Assembly (NCBI GenBank): GCA_940337035.1
Contig: OW679197.1
Coordinates: 41,236,466-41,300,465, forward strand
DNA length: 64,000 nt
Origin: Agriotes lineatus
Taxonomy: Eukaryota; Arthropoda; Insecta; Coleoptera; Elateridae
Direction: 5' to 3'
This document shows, piece by piece, positions 25,411 to 36,109 of this stretch. Both the position numbers and the translations under genes were made by a program. The notes beneath the pieces are model-generated. The model ran no database searches. It saw only the letters and a program-made list of their open reading frames with translations, and had not been told where the DNA came from. Numbering within the stretch: the stretch's first letter is position 1; each line of letters starts with the position of its first letter.

Positions 25411-25926
25411 TTATGATTTTTCCTTGTGTCTTGTGCATGTTTGTTTACAGGGTGACTGAGTCACTATGTTACGATCGATGTAAGGTGAGGCCCGTACGTT
25501 ATGGACAACCGCTGCAGGTAGGTTGTTGCGTTTGTCGCTGCGCTGCGGCTTCCAGAAGCAGTACTTGAGTATCTTTCGCCCCGTTTGACCCTCAAGGTCC
25601 GCTTGAACGTGGGTCTCTTGGATCTGGACTTTGTGGCGCCCATTTATTCGGTAACACTCTATATAGATAGCAACACGCTTGCCCTGTGGTGGACCCCGCC
25701 CCCTCCCTGAGCATATCTGAGCCGTGGCCTTTAGCCTGTTTCTTACGATTTCCTGGGTGAGCGTGCACATTTCCCGGACTTGTTTTGTTATCTGGTACTC
25801 ACACAGTCGTGAGTGTCGGTAAGTCATTTTGATACTGTAACACAGGGCGCCTGAATGTGGATATATGAGAGAGATGCGAAAGTGACGCGTCCAAGCCGTT
25901 GAAAGTTTCCGCGCGTTTCGATGCAT
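25411..25926 (-). CDS. Unassigned 171-codon ORF, possibly retroelement-derived
   Basis: Begins at a true ATG (25926) and runs 171 codons to a TAA within a GC-richer block. The product is basic and lacks an evident signal peptide or membrane segment. It includes a GRGRGPPQGKR stretch near residue 95 and several scattered cysteines and tryptophans. The part EIVRNRLKATAQ faintly resembles the linker before the C-terminal integrase region of Ty3/Gypsy pol, but no catalytic motif is present and the match may be chance. The ORF lies about 270 bp from the 66-bp tandem array. Length is more than expected by chance at ~50% GC, which is the main reason for listing it. It might also be a piece of a host exon. 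Function unknown. Confidence 0.3.
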   Translation of the reverse strand: MHRNARKLSTAWTRHFRISLIYPHSGALCYSIKMTYRHSRLCEYQITKQVREMCTLTQEIVRNRLKATAQICSGRGRGPPQGKRVAIYIECYRINGRHKVQIQETHVQADLEGQTGRKILKYCFWKPQRSDKRNNLPAAVVHNVRASPYIDRNIVTQSPCKQTCTRHKEKS

Positions 25927-25999
25927 TCACGCTACCGCTTTATGATAGTTGGCAGCAGTTTTGATTTTGCCCCACGGCGACCCCGCGTCTCTTGGTGGC

Positions 26000-26980
26000 C
26001 TTATAAAAAGTTAAAGTATTGTAATGAACCCTTTCTCCCACTGCAGCTTAGCTGGCAATCTTTGTTACAGCACATTGTAACGTAGTTGCGGCAAGTGATC
26101 CGATTTATGTCGTTTATTTTTGTAACAAACAGTTTTATGCCGTAATACCGTTTTTGACTGCAACAAAATTAGGATTACTTGAACTACTAGCTAGATCATG
26201 CAGAGTATAGTATCGATATGCCCCCTTGCGGCTATTATTTATTCACAAATTTACGAAAAACCTACGAGACACCGGGTTTTCTTTTGACGAAGAACTTCAG
26301 ACGTCATTAGTGCTCTAAGCAAGTGTCTTACTTTTACCATAGGTAGATTCATAATGCAGTGTTCCTCCTATGTATTTCTGAAATAATAAATTGTCCCACA
26401 AGATCACTCAGCATAACCACTATTTTATATTCTAATTTCTTATTTCAATAGAGAAAAATTAGTAGTCAAACATTGAGGTAGAAAATAACTGCACACTAAA
26501 CTGCCAAGATAAAATATTTCTCTGTAAATTAACTCCTTTTTATTAAATTTCCACGAGTCCACGGCAATGGATAACGCAATTAACAAGAGAAGAACATTCC
26601 GCGACGTTGCTATCCCCGTTCGCAGTCTCGATTCATATAACAGAAATATAGAATTTATCCTAGCAGTAGCTCAGGGAGGGTTTTACTCCGTTTACTCGGA
26701 GTATACTAATAGAAGCAAGCCAGAGAACTTTACTAAAATATTCTCGTTGTTAGTAAAACAAAATAAAAGCATCAGGCACTGTAGGAAGTCTTATTTGGTT
26801 TTCTCGATATTATAAATCCAGGAAATTGTAACTGTTAGATGGCATGGAACGATTTTTCTGGATTTGACCTTAAAGTGTGCCCTTGAAGTCACGATATGTA
26901 TATGTGTTGTATGTGGCTTTATTACTCTACCTCGTAGACAAGTCCTTAGATGAGAGTGACGTTAATTGTGTCCCAACGTC
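26000..26980. other. No gene clearly supported; one small ATG ORF
   Basis: A + strand frame of 82 codons (26567-26815) starts with ATG in the context GGCAATGG, a fair eukaryotic start context. It encodes MDNAINKRRTFRDVAIPVRS and onward with no known domain. In AT-rich DNA a frame this short is weak evidence. Nothing else is seen in the stretch. Confidence 0.3.
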
Positions 26981-26984
26981 GAAA

Positions 26985-27072
26985 TGTTACCGAACTCAAT
27001 AGCGATTCAGTGGACTGCCCAGAAATTTGCGCCAACTTCTTGCAAGCCGACACTCTACCCACTGAGCCACCG
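26985..27072 (-). repeat. tRNA-like (SINE head) relic
   Basis: On the minus strand TGGCTCAGTGGGTAGA (27054-27069) is a good A box followed by a GTCGGCTTGCAAG anticodon-like region, as in tRNA-derived SINEs. A degenerate B box (GAGTTCGGTAAC, 26987-26998) lies farther downstream than in a real tRNA. The arms do not pair fully, so it is a SINE-type relic. Confidence 0.5.
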
Positions 27073-27109
27073 CTTTATTAAATAAGCTATTACTAGCAAT
27101 AAAAATATA

Positions 27110-27490
27110 ATCTCATAACTTTTTTGTGGCTTAATATAACTATTCATGCGGTTGATTGGATATTTCGCTACACCACAAAATGAGAAATATTAGAATACGA
27201 ATGTTTCAAGAAACAAACTGTTTTCGTTATCAACGCATTAAAAATGAACAAGCAAAACTCGACGAGCGCCCAATTTCCAGTAAATTGCTAGGCACTGGCA
27301 GCCGACTACCTACTTGATCTGATATTTAAGAATCGACAGCCAACTTTGTTCGAAGAACAACGAAACGCACTCATCCTTATTGAGTAACACGCGGTTTATT
27401 TAATTATAAATCTAGTTGACATCAATTCTTTAGATACAATCTTTGTGTTATGCGATTGTATTTTATGGTTGTTATTTCAAAATTTATAAG
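27110..27490. repeat. Dispersed repeat family R, copy 2
   Basis: Aligns with 4740-5170 over most of its length, sharing TTTTTTGTGGC, ATATTTCGCTACACCACAAA, CGAATGTTTCAAGAAACAAA, AAGAATCGACAGCCAACTTT and TTGTATTTTATGGTTGTTAT. It has internal deletions relative to copy 1. Strands agree with copy 1. No coding frame is conserved. Confidence 0.65.
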
Positions 27491-27494
27491 ATTT

Positions 27495-28840
27495 GTTGCT
27501 ATTGATATGAATAGATTTGGCTGTGGGTAATACAATTTTAGCTTTAAACAACCAACAAAATTATTACCTCAAATACGTAATGAGTAGTATCAAACTGCTA
27601 GTTGTACTGAATGATACACAGATCATGACCATATCGCACAGAAGGATAAATTTAATTTTGAATATCTAAAGTGAACTGATTGAATGCCCTGCTAGGGAAG
27701 GAATGCTGTTCACAGGTTAGCTGTTTAATTCAACGTAGCTAAAATAGAAATAAGAAATATTCTGAAAATTATTGTGGTATTTACGTCTGCGTCCTTCTAT
27801 TTGCTTTTGCATTTACTAGTATTTTTAAAATTCGCGGTTGCACGAACTCTGTTGTGATTTTTGAAGTGTTGCTTGTGGTAAATATGTAGATTAATAGAAA
27901 GGATAAAAGAATATGGTCTGTAATAGGTATTATTGCATGAGTAGCTCTGCAATAGGAGTTGTATGTTATTCGATTACGTAGCTGAATTAGATACTGTTTC
28001 GTTGTTGATATTGCTGCATTAATTTCTAGAGTGCTTTGTTATTGGGTCGTTGCTCATTGCTATTTTTGGGCTGCTGCCTGATTGGCACCGCATATAGTGC
28101 ACTATTTACGTGGGATTAGTAAACATCCGGCAAGATAATCACTGGCTCTTGGCCCGATAAGCAATTATCAGTGATCCCGAAACAGCACTTGCCAGCCTGG
28201 GATGCTTATTTCCCACAAATGCCTTTTGGTCTCCTGCGGGGGCGACAACCGCAGTTGCAATTCACACTGACTTGAGTTGGGAATCCATTGATCTACTTAG
28301 CATTCGGCTAATGGGTGATGGATGTTGTAATAATCCGTATTACAGGTATTTTACAGGTAGATCTTCGGCGGTGCACCTGAAGGCCATTCTTGATCGAGAT
28401 ATTCTACTAGATCTTGAGCTGCAGAACCCCCTATAAGCACTGTAATCCCGAACACTTATTGATAAACGTAGTCATGCTCTGTTATTCTTGTTTACATGCC
28501 TGGATTTGTAATTTGGCTGTTTTATGTTTGTGAGCGCCATTTGCCACATAAAGCGAGCTGCTAACCGGCGTGCCTTCCCGATGTTATATTTCTGATCTAG
28601 AGCTAAGGGGCGGTTCGGTAAGTTGCCGGCCTGTAATTTATGCATGAGGAATGAATTGAATCCAGAAAAAAATAAATTAGCCCGACACAAAATCAAAGTG
28701 CCTACAAAGCAAAATACAAATTAACATAATTGTGGCACGATCAAATAGTTATTTCAAAATAAAATGATAATTGTAGAACACGCAAAACTATGCACTTATG
28801 CAGTCAATAGGGTGATGTTGGTATGGTTTACTGAAGCATG
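27495..28840. other. No gene; higher-complexity block at 28.05-28.5 kb
   Basis: 27495-28040 is AT-rich without features. 28050-28500 is GC-richer and non-repetitive, with paired words such as GATAATCACTGGC and GCAATTATCAGTGATC (28133-28175) that make a weak dyad. It could hold regulatory sequence, but nothing in it is diagnostic. Confidence 0.4.
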
Positions 28841-28847
28841 CCATAAA

Positions 28848-29077
28848 GTGCAGCTGATTGCAAATAAAAATGGGACCGCTAATATGTAATATTGTAATAT
28901 GAAATACAATAACATATTACATACTCGTAATTATGTTCCTTTTCTTATGCTTCTATCTTTAATAGTATTTTATGTATTCACCTACGGAAATATAAGTTAG
29001 AGAAAGTTTCACACGTTATTAAAAACGCAAAAAGTAGTCTCAAGACTTGTCCCACTTTTATTTGCAATCAGCTGTAC
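28848..29077. mobile_element. Small inverted-end element (~230 bp)
   Basis: GCAGCTGATTGCAAATAAAA followed by ATGGGAC (28850-28876) is repeated inverted at 29049-29075 with few changes, enclosing about 170 bp of AT-rich DNA. The size and structure fit a MITE or fold-back element. The target duplication is unclear, so the outer limits are approximate. Confidence 0.6.
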
Positions 29078-29339
29078 ATACAAACGTATTTTATGAATTA
29101 CCTCAATTAAATTTGTTTTCACTTGCATTATAAGAAAACTGAGCAACTAATCGAAATGCAGTAATAAATTTATAAATTACCCTCCATGCACTGGAAACCT
29201 CTATTTTGCGCACAGCCAAATTTTCCCGTTGCTGTCCGCTGTCAAAAGATTTAATTGTATTAGTATACTAATTATTGTAGCAAGTTTAAATAAAATATTT
29301 ACATTTGCATAAGCAACACATAGAAATACAGGTGTTTAT

Positions 29340-29672
29340 AATTTTTTATTCAATTTTGACAGCTTAGAGTGACATTATTAACTCCATAACAACCTTCATA
29401 CGCAGTCTATTATTCACAAGAGAAATAAAAAAGTGTTTTAATTCACCAGTGAATTAAAGAAGTTTAATTCACTAGTGAATTAAAAAAGTTTCAATGAATA
29501 ACCACATATTTTTATTATTTCTACAAACATTTACATTCAATTACTTTTTCCCTTTGTAGTGTCTAATATATAATTACTACAATTTAGATCAAATCGACAT
29601 GAATGGGCTAATTTATATCTTTATTTCAATATTTTTTATTCAAAATTTCTTCAAAATTGAATAAAAACATAT
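29340..29672. repeat. Inverted pair enclosing two tandem palindromes
   Basis: TTTTTATTCAATTTTGA-like ends (29345-29362 and, inverted, 29650-29668) enclose two adjacent perfect or near-perfect palindromes, TTAATTCACCAGTGAATTAA (29438-29457) and TTAATTCACTAGTGAATTAA (29464-29483). The palindrome copies are 26 bp apart. Probably a short fold-back element; the ends are AT-rich and the assignment is tentative. Confidence 0.45.
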
Positions 29673-29699
29673 AACGCCACGTGAATTAAACATTTATTC

Positions 29700-32110
29700 A
29701 CTCAAAGATATGATCTCAGTAGCACTACGTGCTCGTGAGCTCACCATCTTTTCGTGAATAAACATATGTTTGATTCACATGGTGTATACTATTTATAAGA
29801 TGTCTGTAAACTAAGTACCTATGATACTTTTAGCACACGGTATTTAAAGAACGTAGGATTATTACAGATTTTTTCTGTCCTATTTACATTGACTTCGAAA
29901 GTTCAGGAGAAAAAGATTATTCAAATGTATTAGCGAATGTACCGCAGCATAGCATTATGAAAACAAGTATGCATTGGTAAACATGTCAATTAATTCGTTA
30001 AAAATTACCAGTGTGCAGAATTTCATGTAGAATGTATCAATTTCACAATTATATTAAGTGTCCAAATTCTTTTACGCTTCTGTTAGTGTCCTTTACTGTT
30101 ACATTGTTATTGCATTATTACACTAATTTTATTGTGTGAGATCTTACAAAGTGTTAGAATTTGGTAGTGACATAATTTAAAAAGTTCCTACGCGCCTTCG
30201 GCACAATGAGAAGCTATTTTTTCTCTGGGAGATGAAACTTCGAAGCTAATTAGAGCATAATACGCACAGACGAGGAATTCGCTGAAAGAAGCTTTTTCGT
30301 GAAGGGATAAAGCGACTGAAACAGTTGCGAAGCTTACAAACAGTGAAGGATTTCTGAAAATGATACGCGTTGCATTCACTTGATTTGGTTTTATTACACG
30401 AAAGCATTCATGCTATGGTAATAATAATCTTGGTTTTATTCTTGACTATAAAAAGCTAAAGTGGCAATTGAATGAAAAAGTTTAGTAAGTTTGCTGAATC
30501 TTATAGTGTCCCTAAATACACCTGAATGAAACTTCTTCTTCAATTCGAACCTACTATTGAAAAACTCAAGTGGAAGGTTATAATAAAGCATTTGTGTGTA
30601 TAAATAGCACTTCGTTTTTAAATTATCTGAAATTTGTGAAAATCCAATACAGTCTTTTTTTTAAATTGTAGCGCTTTAGAGATTGCTGTTCCGCTAATAG
30701 CATAAAGGGAATACTGCAACAGAAACGCTTATAGAAACGGGACAAGAAAATTTAATTAGTATTTGGTGTTGCAGAAACTTTTCTCATTAGCATATTACCT
30801 TGTCGGTAGCTGAAACAAAGTCTATTTATGTGGAAATATTATAAACTTGCCAGACCTACATAGGGCAAGGTAATAAGTCGATGTACTATCAAACGAAACA
30901 ATCTGTAGGACTTCCTCACGGCAACCATATTTATTGTAGATTGATATTTAAAAAAAAACTGACGTGTAGCTCTATGAATAAATACTGACTAAGATTGCAC
31001 AGCTTTAAATGTTATAGGAAAGACACAAAAAAACATAGACGTAGAGTAATAAATGCGAATATATTAAAAGATAGGAGCGTGAAACCTGCGAAAATTAAAT
31101 AACGCAAATAAATATTTTGATTTCCAAATAAAAAAAACAAAAATTTCTGAGCAGTAAAGAAGACAATTCAAACAAAGGGGGTTCGTAAATATATCACTGG
31201 AGATAAATGGCACTAATTTTTGGCAACTCCAGGAAGTAAGGAAGATTAGCGCATAGAAATAAATTAAAAAGGATTATTTGAAAATTTTTATTACATGCGT
31301 TAGGTTAGTTTAAAAACTGTTGCCGCAACTGCCTTGTTATGCACGTGCAGAAGAGGCTGTCAATTAGACAAAGTAATTATCCAGTCAATCAAGCAGCTAA
31401 TTTCCAGCAAATAGTGTGTACTTAATTTGGGTAATATTGTGGGCATTGACGAGCCTTCGAGATATTTTTCGACGTCGAATAATTTCGAAGGCACAACTTA
31501 CAATTCTTATATTCGTTTTTCGTCTCGTACTTGTACAGTGGAATTTTATTTTCATTCCTGGTCGACTATTTAAGGAAATCTTATACATTTTTTATTATAA
31601 ACATTTTATTGATACAAAATATATTCAAGTGTCTTCAGATAAAGTGGAAACTCCAATTTCAATCACATAAATTCAGTTTTAAGTTAGTTTTATGACAAAA
31701 AAGTACTTAAGATAACTAATTAGCCTATTCTATTCTAAATACTGTTTAAGGCACTACCCCTGCTCCCGTCATCAACAAATAACGATAACAACTTAAGGAT
31801 TAACTGGAAAACAGAAAACACTTATCTTATTGTACTGAAGTTATGATAAATTGATCACTACAGCCAACTGACTGTGTAGACACAAATTAATCTGTCGTTT
31901 CATATTATCAAATACCCGCAAGTCCTCCTCCCTTATATTTTCATTAAACCACAGCAATATTGCATTCGTGATCTCCAATTATGTTCAAATAACAGTGGTA
32001 TACAAAATTTGATTTATTTTTTGTCCCAGAAGTGAAAATGGGCGAATCTAATAGCATTTTTCCCGTAGTAATATAATCTAATATAATCTTACCAAAAAAG
32101 CAGTAGTGTT
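29700..32110. other. No supported gene; AT-rich
   Basis: No frames with family signatures and no clear inverted or tandem structure. The two opposed frames near 31400-31670 are chance overlaps in AT-rich DNA. The distal end expected for the element carrying the adjacent repeat protein pseudogene was searched for between 31600 and 32110 and not found. Confidence 0.45.
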
Positions 32111-32112
32111 TT

Positions 32113-32731
32113 TTATTTTCTACGATATTTTGTGTCATAAACTTCTCTCTTTAGGGTCCAACAATAGTCAGCTAGCATGCTCGGGCCCCACTTGTCCTGG
32201 TACCGCTTTTCCATATCTTTGTTTCGTGGTGGAGGAGATTTCAACCTTTTAATCGTGAGCCTAAAAGTTTTGCCTCCTTTTTAGATAAATCTAGATCTCG
32301 GACAAGGTCATTGAAGTCCCCTTGTGTTAGTAAATGCGGTTTACCAGACAAACACCAAGCTTCATAATTTGGAGCAACCCTTACATCATTATTATCCTCT
32401 TCCAAATCTTTGTGTTGTTCATCATCGCTAAGTATAATATTTTATAGTGGTTTAGGCACAGTTCTTTAATGTAAGCTACAGGTATCATGGCAGATGGTCA
32501 ATTAGGGTATGAAATAGTCTGCTTTGATTTTGAACTAATGCCCGAAATATTAGTCAGACAAAAGTAACAATCGGTGGCATGATCTCTTGGTTCCCGCCAA
32601 ATCATTGGAACACCAAAGTTCATGTGGCGAGAACCCTTTGACCAGCTTGTAAGGAGTCTGACGCAAGTAGCACAACAAATGTGAGGGGCCCAATATAACG
32701 TATCTAGGAAACAAAGCGTTTCTAAACCCAA
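32113..32731 (-). pseudogene. Arthropod repeat protein with WREP/TDCYFC motif, deleted
   Basis: Relic of a protein encoded by many dispersed copies in arthropod genomes and usually annotated as uncharacterised. Readable in order on the minus strand: YWAPHICCATCVRLLTSWSKG, then FGVPMIWREPRDHATDCYFC near 32627-32568, a cysteine-pair region that may bind metal; LTNISGISSKSK and YPN; a frameshift; PHLLTQGDFNDLVRDLDLSK (about 32345-32286); LLGSRL; then, joined directly, KRYQDKWGPSMLADYCWTLK (about 32209-32150), the C-terminal block, ending at a stop at 32113. The long middle of the protein is missing, and stops and frameshifts are present, so it is inactive. It abuts an inverted end identical in type to the element at 5278-5985, which suggests the protein is that family's transposition protein. 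Function is inferred, not known. Confidence 0.8.
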
Positions 32732-32809
32732 GTTTATTACGATTTTTTGTTTGAATTAATGAAATCTATAAATGGGTAAAATATCCAAACGTATTTTCTA
32801 AACAGCATG
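32697..32809. repeat. Solo inverted end of the 5278-5985 family
   Basis: ATGGGTAAAATATCCAAACGTATTTTCTAAACAGCATGTATA matches the right end of the element at 5870-5985, including the GAAACAAAGC and TTTTTTGTTTG blocks. It overlaps the start of the TDCYFC pseudogene frame. The opposite end is absent. Confidence 0.8.
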
Positions 32810-32849
32810 TATAATGTAGAAGAGAAGCTAAAAACAATTTTTTACTAAT

Positions 32850-32910
32850 TATAACATCACCGTAAAAGAAAGTGGTGTTCGTGTACCACACCAGATTTTT
32901 TATCCATATA
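32850..32910. repeat. Copy of the 13278-13340 repeat, cut by a MITE
   Basis: ATAACATCACCGTAAAAGAA, GTGTACCACACCAGATTTTT and TATATAAC parallel ATAAGATCATTGTAAATGGA, GTGTCACACCAGATTTTTTT and TATATAAC at 13278-13340. Homology stops at the left end of the MITE at 32911. Confidence 0.6.
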
Positions 32911-33099
32911 TAACGGGTGTTATAAACAGTCGTCATCCCAGTAGGTTTTGACTTCAGAAACGTATGTCTATTAAAATTGAGAAAAAATGCGCTATGACAG
33001 TACTCAATGACGTTTCATTGTGTTGCACGAATTAATCAAAGACATAACAATTTGTTTTTCAAAGCAACTGGGATGACGACTGTTTATGAACACCCGTTA
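32911..33099. mobile_element. 189-bp MITE with ~30-bp inverted ends, TA-flanked
   Basis: Ends read TAACGGGTGTTATAAACAGT and its near-perfect inverse (33070-33099), continuing through CGTCATCCCAGT. TA dinucleotides flank both sides (32909-32910, 33100-33101). No coding capacity. TA target use points to the Tc1/mariner group; the tandem array begins about 10 bp beyond its right end. Confidence 0.85.
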
Positions 33100-33108
33100 T
33101 AATAGGCT

Positions 33109-33951
33109 TGTCTGGGACGCTGTTTTGTGTGTCCGGGACGCTGTTTCAGCAGCCAAACCGTAAGAGATAGAGAAAAAAGTTATGAAAGTTATATGTGTGG
33201 AATGGTCATGTCAGGTCAGGAACCGAATTTCAGTCACGTGACGCTTCCGGTTTTCGAGAAATAACGTGATTTCCGTCCGGCCGGGACGCTGGTCCGTCTG
33301 GGACGCTGTTTCAGCAGCCAAACCGTAAGAGATAGAGAAAAAAGTTATGAAAGTTATATGTTTGGAATGGTCATGTCAGGTCAGGAACCGAATTTCAATC
33401 ACGTGACACTTCCAGCTTTCGAGAAATCACGTGATTTCCGTCCGGCCGGGACGCTGTTTCAGCAGCCAAACCGTAAGAGATAGAGAACAAAGTTATGAAA
33501 GTTATATGTTTGGAATGGTCATGTGAGGTCAGGAACCGAATTTCAGTCACGTGACACTTCCGGTTTTCGAGAAATTACGTGTTTTCCGTTTGTCCGGGAC
33601 GCTGGTCCGTCCGGGACGCTGTTTCAGCAGCCAAACCGTAAGAGATAGAGAAAAAAGTTATTAAAGTTATATGTCTGGAATGGTCATGTTAGGTCAGGAA
33701 CCGAATTTCAATCACGTGACACTTCCGGTTTTCGAGAAATCACGTGATTTCCGTCCGGTCGGGACGCTGGTCCGTCCGGGACGCTGTTTCAGCAGCCCAA
33801 CCGTAAGAGATAGAGAAAAAAGTTATGAAAGTTACATGTGTGGAATGGTCATGTCAGGTCAGGAACCGAATTTCAGTCACGTGACGCTTCCGGTTTTCGA
33901 GAAATCACGTGATATCCGTCCGTCCGGGACGCTGGTCCGTCCGGGACGGTC
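33109..33951. repeat. Tandem satellite, five ~165-bp units with CACGTG pairs
   Basis: Units start near 33131, 33297, 33445, 33609 and 33774 (periods 166, 148, 164, 165). Each has GTCCGGGACGCTGTTTCAGC, AGCCAAACCGTAAGAGATAG, GGAATGGTCATGTCAGGTCA and GGAACCGAATTTCA, then a CACGTG palindrome, CTTCCGGTTTTCGAGAAAT and a second CACGTG-type palindrome 28 bp after the first. Eight exact CACGTG sites remain of ten positions; the second site is degraded in units 1 and 3. Unit 3 starts without the short GTCCGT spacer duplication. A 98-codon frame covering units 4-5 starts with ATT or GTT-like codons and simply reads the repeat; I do not regard it as a gene. CACGTG is the canonical E-box bound by bHLH factors such as Max/Myc or Clock/Cycle types, but binding here is only inferred. 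Confidence 0.95.
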
Positions 33952-33959
33952 TTTTTTGT

Positions 33960-34820
33960 TTTATTAAATGAGACATTTGTCTCACTGGTTGCTAGTTATT
34001 GAATAATACATATAAGAGAAAATCTTATAACAATGTTGTCAATTTTAAATTTCTTCTTTTAATTCATGTGAGTAAACTAAGCAGCACAATGCATTTTTCA
34101 TTACATTTTTTTATTCAGAATCAGTCAGGCTATATGGCTATGTTGCAAATGATTGTCATTTCTGGACAACCCTGTATAGTAGCCATTCACTGCGTTTGAT
34201 GCTGTTGTTACTACGTCATAAAATTGCTATTTATTTTGTGATAACATAAACTCAGAAATCCCAACAGAAATTACACAGTACAAACAACTAGACAGCTTTG
34301 CAGTTATTTTGCAATTTAGAGCTACCAACAAGTAAACCACAGCAAACAGTTTCCGAGACAAAGACAATTTCTCTGTACTCCAAATACATTAATATTTAGG
34401 CTGCGCAGATTCAGGAATTTTTACCATAAACCAAAGAGATGACTGCTCTTGAGAGCAGAAATTTCCCTGAAAAATGTTCATTGGAGTACATTAAACTGGT
34501 AATCAATATCAACGGACGGCTGTTATTTTCGAGTAGAAATTTCGATGATAGAAATGCTTTTAGTTTGAAACCGTTTTTATATTAAAATAAAATTCCAACA
34601 TTGCCTCGGAAACGACAAGGACTTAGCGAGTACAGAGTACGAGAGCTTCTGTGGCCCCACCAACGCCAACGCAGCGAGAGTTGGAACTGGGCAGGGGGAA
34701 GTTGACTTTAGACATGTTTGAACGTGCCTAAGTAATTTCAATCGTTTCCTGATATTAGTTTCAAGTGGAGCTTTGTTAAAAGTCAGAGTCGTCTTTGCAT
34801 GAAAACCCAAAAACCTATCA
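33960..34820. other. No gene; isolated element end at 34.17 kb
   Basis: AT-rich with a palindromic GAGACATTTGTCTC (33969-33982) next to the satellite. GGACAACCCTGTATA at 34163-34177 has the look of a transposon right end (ACCCTGTATA type), but no left partner was found. The long minus-strand frame at 34577-34951 starts with a non-ATG codon and shows no domain. Confidence 0.45.
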
Positions 34821-34824
34821 ATTT

Positions 34825-35030
34825 CAAAATGAATGAAACGGTTACCGAACCTGTTCGAATGCCAAGTGGGGTTTACGGTGAAGACTGAACGTGCACGCTT
34901 ATTCGAGTGGAACAAAAGATTTCGCCAAGATGAAAAGGATGTCGACGACATTCAGCATCTTAGATGCTTACACACAATGAACAGACAGAAATTTACAGAA
35001 ATCGCAGAAATCGTCCTAAATAATGAATGA
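34825..35030 (+). pseudogene. Mariner/SETMAR-type transposase N-terminal relic
   Basis: Fragment of the DNA-binding half of a mariner-type transposase. The frame reads TERARLFEWNKRFRQDEKDV followed by DDIQHLR and NRQKFTEIAEIVLNN. This tracks the conserved RVFEWHKRF, then DVEDDxRxGRP, then RRLTIREIAEEL order of the paired helix-turn-helix region, with the GRP loop lost. A preceding ATG (34828) is in another frame (MNETVTEPVRMP), so one frameshift separates it from the conserved block. No DDD catalytic domain is recognisable downstream, although open-ended sequence continues to about 35340. Assignment rests on a ~60-residue match by memory, so moderate confidence. Confidence 0.5.
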
Positions 35031-35039
35031 TACACATTG

Positions 35040-36108
35040 ATAAAAGAGTGTTGGGCAATTTTAGGAGACAACTTGAACACCTGCCAAAGTTTTTGAGTGA
35101 GAGAATGCATAGCAATGGTTGAACGCCCTTCGTACTTACCGTCTGTAACTTAACGTTTTTCGTTTTCAAGAAGACATAACCTTAACACGAAGGAAGCAGT
35201 TTCGAAATATTAAGTGAGGTGAAGAAGAAAACGATAGCGACGATACTTTTGAAACAACCGATGGTAGATAACCCTCAGCAATACTTTTCTTAGTGGAATA
35301 TGCGGAGCCGGAGGGAGAAAATGTTGAAGGAAATGGAAACTAAAATTTAAGTTTCGTTAAAAAATCACTTTACAGCCAAACCTCGAATTAGTAAATTGAA
35401 TGTAAGTGAAAAATCAAATTAACAATAATGGTTTTAATTATTTTTTTGAATTATTTACAGGAACATAATAATTTTGCAACAACTAAACTTCGATTATAAT
35501 GTTTTTCTGTGTCCACAAAAATATGAGATAAAGTCAACGGCTTTATCTCATATTTTTGAAATCTTACTTTGACATCATTCATTGTAATTGAAGTAGTTAT
35601 AGATAATTATGTTGCAACTTAACTTAATTAAATGTATAGTTTATAGGCTCCTTACTTTAGAAGTTACGAAAACATCATTTTACTCCATTTCCAAACCCGC
35701 CCTGTATATAAATACTAATTGATCCCTTAGGTTTTTGCGCAACTTTCTATCTAATTTTTCCATTTACTGTGGTAATTTGATCTCAACAGCTAAGTAAAGA
35801 TACATTAACTGAGAGTAACGAACTTCTCGTCGTTAGTGTTTATATCTTTTACATCGTAAATGAAAAGTTAACTAACTACTTTTGTTGGCGTTCTTAAATT
35901 GGAAGTGATTAGATGGAAACAAAAGATTACCGTATAAAGTAAGCTGAAATAATATGAAAAGATGGTAAATCGAAGCGTTTACTGTTGGAATCTTCAAAAT
36001 GATTGTGGAATAAACAATGAATCTACAGTTTTCGTTTGTCAAAAATTAATATACCTTGCATAGAGGATGGTAACTTAAGAAATGTATTCAATTAATCATG
36101 ATCTTTAG
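35040..36108. other. No gene; perfect 17-bp-stem palindrome at 35517
   Basis: AAAAATATGAGATAAAG (35517-35533) and its exact complement (35541-35557) flank a 7-nt loop TCAACGG, the cleanest short palindrome in the region. Another orphan transposon-like end, CGCCCTGTATATAAA, is at 35699-35713. Otherwise AT-rich and featureless. Confidence 0.5.
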
Positions 36109-36109
36109 C

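Noticed and set aside
33671..33967. 98-codon frame in the CACGTG satellite with an internal protein repeat
   Set aside because: It only mirrors the DNA tandem repeat, starts at a non-ATG codon, and other units do not keep the frame open.
34577..34951. 124-codon minus-strand frame
   Set aside because: Overlaps the mariner-type relic on the other strand, non-ATG start, no family similarity.
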